The notes beneath the pieces are model-generated. The model was not told the DNA's origin. It searched no databases and was given only the letters and a program-made list of their open reading frames with translations. A stretch of DNA of 64,000 bases from positions 620,001 to 684,000 of the forward strand of contig JAHBBC010000020.1 in NCBI GenBank assembly GCA_019915015.1. The letters run 5' to 3'. Position 1 is the stretch's first letter. The number at the start of each line of letters is the position of its first letter. The position numbers and the translations under genes were made by a program. Positions 57,370 through 64,000 of this stretch are shown piece by piece. Source of the stretch: Auriscalpium vulgare (Eukaryota; Basidiomycota; Agaricomycetes; Russulales; Auriscalpiaceae).

Positions 57370-58258
57370 TGGACGATGAGGTGGTATTTGTACCTGCGTA
57401 TGTGGGACGACACACGCTCAGAACACTACCAATGCAGGTGAAGGTCTGAACAAATACCTGAGAGTGGGACCTGGAGTTGAGGGATACTAGAGGCACAAAC
57501 CAAAAGAGTAGGGCGCATTTTATAGACACAGACTATCGGTACAAAGACAGTGGCATAGCATCAAAGGCCTATGATAGAGCCATAGCCACAACCCACTGTG
57601 GCCGATTTACCGATCTTGAGTCCCAATGGTGGTCAAGCAAGGCCTCAGTAACGTGCGGGCGATAGCAGACACCACGGCGAGATCTAGGCCAGCCGCAGAG
57701 TGGCATTTCTGTAGAGACATCAGCTCGCTGCGAGCATCCCGATATCGATATGATTTCATGCCTGTAAGCGCCTGCGCTCAACAACGTCCATTATTGAGCC
57801 ATCTAAAAGAGTCGTCTATCCCTCGCTACACGCCTGGCAGCCTAGTGCTCGCATGGCAGGAATCCAGCCAGCGCCGATGGCCCATGTTCACCGACCAGCC
57901 GGCGACTTCAGACGTTGAGAACAGATAATCTTCATCCAGAGAAAGACCCGGGATCGAGAGCGAGAGTGCAAAATGAAAGCTTAGACGTGTGATGGTCGCG
58001 CAACCGGCGCGACCGCACAGTGGCAGGCGAGCGAATATCTGTTTCCCACGCCTCAACCTTCAGAGTGCTATACAATTCAACCGGCCGTGGCGGAGCTTGG
58101 CACAGAAGACGGTCACTATGTAGTTACCACTGACTACGGAAACTGTACAAAAAGGGAGCATTCTATCGATATCCTATAGTACAAAGTAGGGTACTTATGT
58201 GCAAAGGGGGATTGATCTAGAGAAACGCGGGCCATGTCTTCATGCGCTCTACCACTCG
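57370..58258. other. Intergenic region between two double-BTB genes
   Basis: Contains the promoter of double-BTB gene 2 and the dispersed element at 58022-58058. No gene supported. Confidence 0.5.
58022..58058. repeat. Short dispersed repeat, copy 2
   Basis: ggcaggcgagcgaatatctg followed by tttcccacgcctcaacc; closely similar to 51710-51746. Confidence 0.5.
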
Positions 58259-60297
58259 TCAACGCAGGACAACCTGAGGATGCGGAAGCTTTGTGAGACG
58301 TGGCCCTCATCTAAGGGCACATTGAATAGAGCTCACCTTGTCAAGCGCGGCATTTATTTCCTCCCTGAGCATCGCCGGGAACCGATCACCGCCCTGCGCG
58401 AAGACTGCCAGACATCCTTCGCAGCCCGTTTTCTCCACATGCGCATTGAGCGCCATATGGAACGTCTCATTGTCGACGACCGACTCCATAGCTATGGGCA
58501 CCGAATCCACGCCTGAAAACATGTTGTGAACGGCAGATTGGACGTGGCTCGCCCACCAAGCCGGTAAGTCGCTGTCCTCCTTCATGGTGGGGCAGCGGTC
58601 GGGATGGTCCACGCCACGCTTCCAGGACCCGGAAGACAGAGAACTGCCCGCGAGAGCCTTGAGGACGCATTCCCGGGCTGCGCGCTGGCCAGATATCTGA
58701 TACTCGGAGAGCTCGCTCAGTGCAACGCCGTTGATGAGGCGAAGGTCAGAGCCCATATGCTCCCAGGTCATCGATCCATGCAATGTGGCGCGAGCGGCAA
58801 TCAGAGCCTCCTCCTTGAGTCGGTGCTGGGTGGCGAGCACGTATGCACGGAAAGCGTTGTCGGAATTGATGTGGATATGAGAGTGAGGGGTGGGCGAGAG
58901 AGATCGGCGTAGGACAGACAGGATGCCGTCCATCTCGTACTTCTGCATGCAGGCGAGGAGGGCTGCATCTTCTTCGAACGAGGTAGGCACAACGGAACAT
59001 ACGGGGTAAATCCACGTCAAGACTGCAGACATAACTTCGGAATTTTCTGATAACTCGACGACGGGCAACACAGGTGGACCCTCCCCAGCGGACTTTGATG
59101 GGAATGGCGGGAGCATTAACATGCCATGAAAGACAGGCGATGCCAGAGAGAGGAACACCTTGTGTGCCCAGAATTGCTCGCCGTTCGAGGACTTCAGAAC
59201 AATGTCGGCATCGGGCGGCTGCGGAATTGCTCTGGCGTCTGGTACATGCCGGCTGGGCTGTGTCCTGTTGGTAGCGCCCTCGATACTACTAGACAAATCG
59301 CGTTCAATCTGAGGAGAAAGTCAGATGGTAGCGGATAACAGATAAGTGTCGCACGTACGCTTTCTAAAGAATTCACCAGGTGAGCGTCCAACGCCAACCA
59401 GATCCTGCGGACTTGGCCAGTAGAGACTCGGTCGGCGCAGAAGCTACACTTCGATTCGCCTTCACGGAATCTTGCATCGCAGACGCGCTTGATCTCCAAC
59501 CACGCGAAGAAGAACCGTTGCTCGTCGAAATCGCCGAGATCCGCCTTCGATCGGCTGAGAAAGTCGTCCAACCAATGCGGGTCGCTGATCGACCTCGCCG
59601 ATAGACATGGCTGCAGTCCTGCCGAACAAGATGCGTCTGACCGACATTGACGAAACTGCTGGACCCCGCGACTGAGTGCCTGCTGACAATTCGCACGGCA
59701 TGCTATGAAGTTGAAAAGGCACTGTCCTGAGGCATGGTGCAGCTCCGCACCGAGGTTCTTCGAAGTGAAGTGGCGGGTACATACCAGCGACATTCTAGCG
59801 AATGCCACGGCCTCGCGATAGAGTCTGAGCTCGGAAGCTCTGCGAAATCCCCAAAACAATGTTTTGAGAGACGGGTAGTCAAACCCACTGAGCGGGACGA
59901 GCTGGCGGATGAGCGCCATGGCAGAGGACATCTCGTACTTCTGCGCCGTGGCCAGCACGGACAACGTCTGTTCCAACGTGGTCGGCAAGAGCAGCTTGAC
60001 GGGAAGAATCATGGAGATGAGGCAGCGAAAAACGTCATATCTCTCAGGGAGAGCGATGACCGGCAGCTCGACTTCCTCGGCGGAGAAATTGAAAGTACGC
60101 TGCTTTGCGATGAGCGCTTTGAGGACTGGCGAGGCGCTCTCCAAGATCCACCTGTTAGCGCGAAATTCGACGGAGTCGGAGGAGCGCATGACAATGTTGC
60201 CTTGGGCATCGTGGATAGCGTCGTCAGGGAGTAAACCGACATCTGCGATCATTTGTGGTAACGCGAGGGGAAGCGAATGGTTCCGCATCGAAGGCAT
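58259..60297 (-). CDS. Double BTB/POZ protein 3
   Basis: Unit 1: NIVMRSSDSVEFRANRWILE, LPVIALPERYDVFRCLISMI, TAQKYEMSSAMALIRQLVPL, with a CSFC pair near its end. An intron (donor after ALDAHLVNSLES) leads to unit 2: DADIVLKSSNGEQFWAHKVF, VLTWIYPVCSVVPTSFEEDA, CMQKYEMDGILSVLRRSL, CEGCLAVFAQGGDRFPAMLR. The last exon is predicted to be short (VVLR, acceptor catcctcag), in line with the short last exons of the other copies, but it is less certain. The first BTB unit is the most diverged of the three genes, especially its N terminus. Start at 60297 is chosen from several ATGs (60252 is an alternative). Confidence 0.75.
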
Positions 60298-60601
60298 GTT
60301 GTGGGCGTAACTGTTCGTGAGCCGTTTGAGAATTGACGCAGTCATAGAATGTGGCATTACATACCTGAGGATGAGAGCGGCGCGAACGAAGATATGTCTG
60401 TGGGGTTTGGAGGAAGAAATCTTTATAACCGCAGCCACAATTGAAAGCCACAACACAAAGGCTCAAGCCACTGCGGCCGCCTTTGTGCCTACTCATGGCC
60501 CTTCCCTGGCTCCAGGCGAGGGCGTATGGATGTCTCACTGCTATGCAGGAACAGAGTGAGATAAGAGAGGGCAAACGTACGCATACATACACTTCCACAC
60601 G
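60298..60601. other. Intergenic region
   Basis: Upstream leader of double-BTB gene 3 and 3' flank of coatomer zeta. Nothing else seen. Confidence 0.5.
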
Positions 60602-61300
60602 TCAAAGCTGCCCGATCCGCTGCTGCACCCTCTCCTTCACCACCTGGTATGCGCTCATGATTGTCTGCTCGTTGATGACAATCTCCGACGTGTCTGCTTT
60701 TGGCCGGCTCACGCGCGACGCGATGGTCGTCGAGTCCGTCTCCACGATGATCCTGCACCGTGCGACACAGTCAGCACAGCTTTGACTAGCACCAGCATCG
60801 GCAGGCCACGTACCCGTCATCAATGGTCTCGTCCAGGCAGAGCACGACTAGGTCAAGGTTCTCCAGCACCGCGCGCTTCTCGACCTGGTTGCGCAGGAGC
60901 ATATGCACGGCGTCCGAAAACGCGGAGAGCGCGGAGTGGAGCATGAGCTCGTTTTCTGACGGCCCACCGAGGAGGTAGAAGATGAGGTCCAGAGAGTGCT
61001 TGTACACGGCGAGGTGGCCATCGTAGAGAATGATGTCGCCTGAAGGAGATGGTCTGTCAATGGGGAGCCCGATGTTGAACGCGCGAGACAGTACGCACCT
61101 CCAGGCTTCTTCGTCTTCTGAAACAACCCCTTTTCAAACACGCGCTGATCCTTCAACGTAGTGAGGCCCTTGAGGGGGTCCGGGCCTTCTAGATAGCCCC
61201 GACCTTTCGGGTTGTAGTATTTGGCGAGGACACGATGGCCGTCGGTGTCTAGGATGACGAATGCATGGACGGAATATAAGGACAAGTTCATCCTGTTCAT
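60602..61300 (-). CDS. RET3: Coatomer subunit zeta
   Basis: Three exons give about 190 residues. Sequence: NLSLYSVHAFVILDTDGHRV, LAKYYNPKG, TTLKDQRVFEKGLFQKTKKP, GDIILYDGHLAVYKHSLDLI, GGPSENELMLHSALSAFSDA, LRNQVEKRAVLENLDLVVLC, DETIDDGIIVETDSTTIASR, ending VKERVQQRIGQL. This is an unmistakable COPI zeta subunit, a longin-fold partner of gamma-COP in vesicles returning from Golgi to ER. Introns between KKPG and GDII and inside DDG/IIVE are GT-AG. The first ATG gives MNRMNLSLYS; the second ATG at 61291 gives the commoner MNLSLYS start. Confidence 0.95.
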
Positions 61301-61536
61301 AGTGTTAGAACATCCAAGGGCTGGGCAGCGATGGGGTTAGGCGACGCACCTTGACCGCAGTCACCAGTGGTCGATGTCGTGAGCAGAGGCGTAGAGTTGC
61401 TGCTCCCAAATCGGGATGTCTTGAAGCGCGCAACCTCCCTCTCTAGATCTCACTAGCATCAGCTTGTTGATCTTGCACGCTCTGTTTCCCTTCAAACATC
61501 CACTCAATACAACTCTGAATATTCTTATCCCTTCCT

Positions 61537-62016
61537 ATGTCTACTGGAGCACGATTCAAGCTTGTTTTCTTTTGTCCGGCAGTGGCTACGCAGTCGGTGC
61601 TTGAACATCTCTTCACCGAAGACCCCCAGCACCTCGGGAAGATCGGCAACTACTCGCACTGTGCTTTTCTCTCTCGGGGTACCGGTAGGTCGTCCATTTC
61701 CTTCCAAACGGGGCTCATGAACAGCTTTCCAACCTGCCCCTGCAAACTGCAGGGCAGTTCCGACCTGAAGACGGTGCGCAACCTGCGATCGGCACTCCGG
61801 GTACGCTCGAGTACGTAGATGAGGATAGAGTGGAGATCTTGGTGACTACGACTGATGGAAACCACCACGAGTTGCGAAGAGCGCTGATAGAATTGAAGGA
61901 GGTGAGCTGCCCTTGCATATAGCACGTTATGATCAAGGCTCGCCATTGATATCCGAGCACAGGCGCATCCCTATGAAGAGGTAGCATACGATGTGTATCG
62001 GTTGGAAGATTTTTGA
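61537..62016 (+). CDS. Small NIF3-like (YqfO insert-type) protein
   Basis: Three exons give about 115 residues. It reads FKLVFFCPAVATQSVLEHLF, KIGNYSHCAFLSRGTGQFRP, then GTPGTLEYVDEDRVEILVTT and AHPYEEVAYDVYRLEDF. This corresponds to the small ACT/PII-like domain found inside bacterial YqfO-type NIF3 proteins and as a stand-alone protein in fungi and bacteria; the HPYEEVAYDVY end is diagnostic. No enzyme activity is established; a regulatory or nucleotide-binding role is possible. The first intron splits the GTG-QF motif and its acceptor at the end of ctgcag keeps the frame. Confidence 0.8.
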
Positions 62017-62208
62017 CTACGATGTTGTCAGATTTTTTGTGGAATGCCAGCGGTCGGAGTGTTGGTTTCGCAAGTTTTCGCCTGTCCTGGCCGCAGTCGG
62101 AGGGAGCCAAAAAAAAATGCCTACAGAGTCAATGCGGTATGTTAAATAAGCCCGAACAGATAAGCGGAGAAGTGGACTACAGTACTTGTGTACTATGGTT
62201 TCGGGTGC

Positions 62209-62212
62209 AAAA
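62209..62212 (-). terminator. RNA polymerase III terminator
   Basis: TTTT on the minus strand, about 20 bases beyond the 3' end of the tRNA; a preceding T-rich stretch may help. Confidence 0.55.
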
Positions 62213-62232
62213 GAAACAAGTGCACGCGTCCA

Positions 62233-62315
62233 AGGCCTTACCAGGGTTCGAACCTGGGTCACGAGGAAACCGTGAAGTCAAAACCTCGTGTGCTAAACCA
62301 CTACACTATAAGGCC
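62233..62315 (-). tRNA. tRNA-Gln (anticodon TTG) with a 10-nt intron
   Basis: The 83 bases fold into a standard cloverleaf: 7-bp acceptor stem GGCCTTA/TAAGGCC with discriminator T, D stem GTGT/GCAC with AGTGGTTTA loop, anticodon stem CGAGG/CCTCG, variable TGAC, T arm CCAGG-TTCGAAC-CCTGG. The anticodon region has 17 bases instead of 7, so a 10-nt intron sits after position 37, the usual site. The anticodon at 34-36 is TTG, reading CAA glutamine. D-arm and loop match eukaryotic tRNA-Gln. The intron bases are within cttcacggtt. Confidence 0.9.
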
Positions 62316-62484
62316 ATGCACAAGTCCAAGACTCTGTACACCAGATTCTGCACGTGTTGACGCAGGTGACGCTGTGATGCACCAGTGCGACGCAAGATTT
62401 CATGTCATTAGAATTGTATCAAGATGTGAGCATTTGTCGAATTACTGGATAATTCCCTGAACAAACCGGAACGACCTACAAAGC

Positions 62485-64000
62485 CTAGCTGTTCTTTATG
62501 GCCTTGACGGCTTTTTCTGCGAAAATGTAGACGGCCGCCTGTGGGTGAGAGGTCGGAATATACGGCTAGCACCCACTCCCGTTAGCGCTTTGACTTCGAT
62601 GCCAGACGCCTTATGCACTCACAAAGACACTCGCATCGACGATGCGCAGGCCATGCGTCTTCTTGACCTTGAAGTCCGGAGTGACGACGCCCTTTGATGA
62701 GCTGGCCGGGGACATGAACGCCGTGCCGAAGGGATGAAAGACCGTCGCTGCGTTCGCGCTCGCGTAGGCATCGATCTGCGCGTCCGTCTGTGCCGCAGCG
62801 AAGCCCGTACCGGCGTACTCGCCCACCAGATAGCCTTTCCATGCGGGCGCTGCAGCGAAACGCCGTGCAGCCTTGATAGCCTCGCGGATCGTTAGCTTGT
62901 CGAAGGTGGACGCGAGTAGGGCAGGGTCGATGAGGGGATCGTCGAAGGGATTCGCTGAGGCAAGCTTCACCGTGCCGCCTGTGATGCGTTATTCAATGCC
63001 AGGGAATCAGAACGACGAATAGGTAACGACTGACGAGACGTCGGGGTAATGAGGTTTGTGGAAAGCATCATGTAATGTCCGGCCGCCGGTGGTTCTTGCA
63101 CGAAGGAACTAAATGCCTCCTAGAGACCGACAGTCAGCATGATTGTTTACCATAAAACTGTGAAGTGAGCAAAGGCCGGACTCACGGCAAAGAGGAACTC
63201 GTAGTGAGGTGACAGCGGACCCGATGAGGGATCGCCGTACGCTTTCAGGATTTGCGAATTGGAAGGCAACCTGAACCAGCCCGTCTCTGTCGTCGGGCCC
63301 GTAGCAAGTGGCCCGTTGTGGGACGTCTGCCATTGCACGTAGTCGTCGATAAACAGCGTTTCATTGTACACGAGGTCGTCGTACGTGAACGTCGAATTGA
63401 CGAGCCAGACGTTCGGGAGCACGACGTGGTCCTGCAGGTTCGCGCCCACGTCCGGCAGATCCACCACGGTGGGTATACCGTGGCTCGACAGCCCCGCACT
63501 CGGGCCAATTCCGGACAGCATGAGCAATTGCGGGGTGTTGATGGCGCCCGCAGCGAGGATGACTTCCTTCGTGGCATTGAAAGAGTACTTCGGACCTGAC
63601 GTCCTCAGTGAGAACGCGCGTACTGGGAGGAGGTTGACGCATACCGGAGGCAGACTGTGAAAACTGCACGCCGTTGAAGACAGGAAGACCGCCCGACGTC
63701 CCTGTCCGTACAATTTTCGTGACTTGTGCGTTCAAGACGATGTCGAGATTGCTTCGGGAGGATATGATCGGGTCGAGATAGGCCTTCGCACCGCTGTATC
63801 GGACCCCGCCGCCTACGGAAAACTGGGTCCAGCCTACGGTTATATGTGAGGTGCGAAGTAACAGAGGTTCTCAAACCAGCCCACCAATCCCAAGCGGGTT
63901 TCCAGAGTTCATATCTTCATTGAATGGGAACTCAGCGCTGAGCTGGGCAGAGGCGCCGAAAACCTTGCTGTCCATTTCGTTCGGGTAGCCCTGCACGCTG
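62485..64000 (-). CDS. GMC oxidoreductase, aryl-alcohol-oxidase-like (N terminus cut by the right edge)
   Basis: The C-terminal two thirds of a GMC flavoenzyme. Present: [10 protein letters not shown], the second GMC signature [53 protein letters not shown], and the active-site His in [10 protein letters not shown]. The second catalytic position is in [20 protein letters not shown], where the His-Pro pair is regained by splicing at 62571. The FAD-binding start lies beyond the window. Several short introns are spliced in frame. Secreted aryl-alcohol oxidases supply hydrogen peroxide for lignin breakdown; substrate specificity cannot be told here, and glucose or choline type relatives are possible. 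The final residues are AVKAIKNS. Confidence 0.8.

Larger units (their letters stand above)
62017..62484. other. Intergenic region containing a tRNA gene
   Basis: Besides the tRNA-Gln gene and its terminator I see no other feature. Confidence 0.6.

Overview
The window reads as nuclear DNA from a basidiomycete fungus, most likely an Agaricomycete (mushroom or polypore type). The grounds are gene-dense GC-rich DNA, many 48-80 nt spliceosomal introns, a hydrophobin-like secreted protein, double-BTB proteins with the QKYEM signature, a ZZ/EF-hand protein of a type common in mushrooms, an aryl-alcohol-oxidase-like GMC enzyme, and housekeeping genes with fungal architecture. I found no virus, CRISPR array or intact transposon. 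All gene models were spliced by eye from frame continuity and splice sites, so exon ends are predictions.

Layout. 0-3 kb: the 3' half of an MFS transporter running off the left edge, then a hydrophobin-like gene whose promoter is duplicated next to the MFS fragment. 3-7 kb: a many-exon EF-hand/ZZ-finger protein and a disordered protein, both on the minus strand. 8.7-10.1 kb: a divergent protein kinase. 10.5-16.1 kb: a tandem array of three complete small helical genes plus one incomplete relative on the plus strand. 16.4-22.1 kb: two large tandem paralogues of another uncharacterised family on the minus strand. 23.3-41.3 kb is mostly conserved: a membrane protein with a C-terminal Mago-binding (PYM) motif, a Ran1-like kinase with HQD instead of HRD, a multi-spanning membrane protein, a Yar1-like ankyrin protein, an INO80 subunit (Ies2), a CHY zinc-finger protein and a four-RRM Mrn1/Nrd1 protein. 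42.3-60.3 kb: three double-BTB genes surrounding an F-BAR/SH3 cytokinesis protein and a tandem pair of secreted metallophosphatases. 60.6-64 kb: coatomer zeta, a NIF3-like protein, an intron-containing tRNA-Gln and a GMC oxidoreductase cut by the right edge.

The accessory parts look shaped by local duplication: helical genes (three to four), large paralogues (two), BTB genes (three), phosphatases (two) and a hydrophobin promoter (two). The 10.5-22.1 kb block is the best candidate for something undescribed. Two apparently lineage-restricted families sit side by side, each with conserved intron phases, and the two larger genes also share a 15-nt element downstream of their TATA boxes. A second theme is GC-AG introns: five in the phosphatase pair and one inside the HRD motif of the 9-kb kinase.
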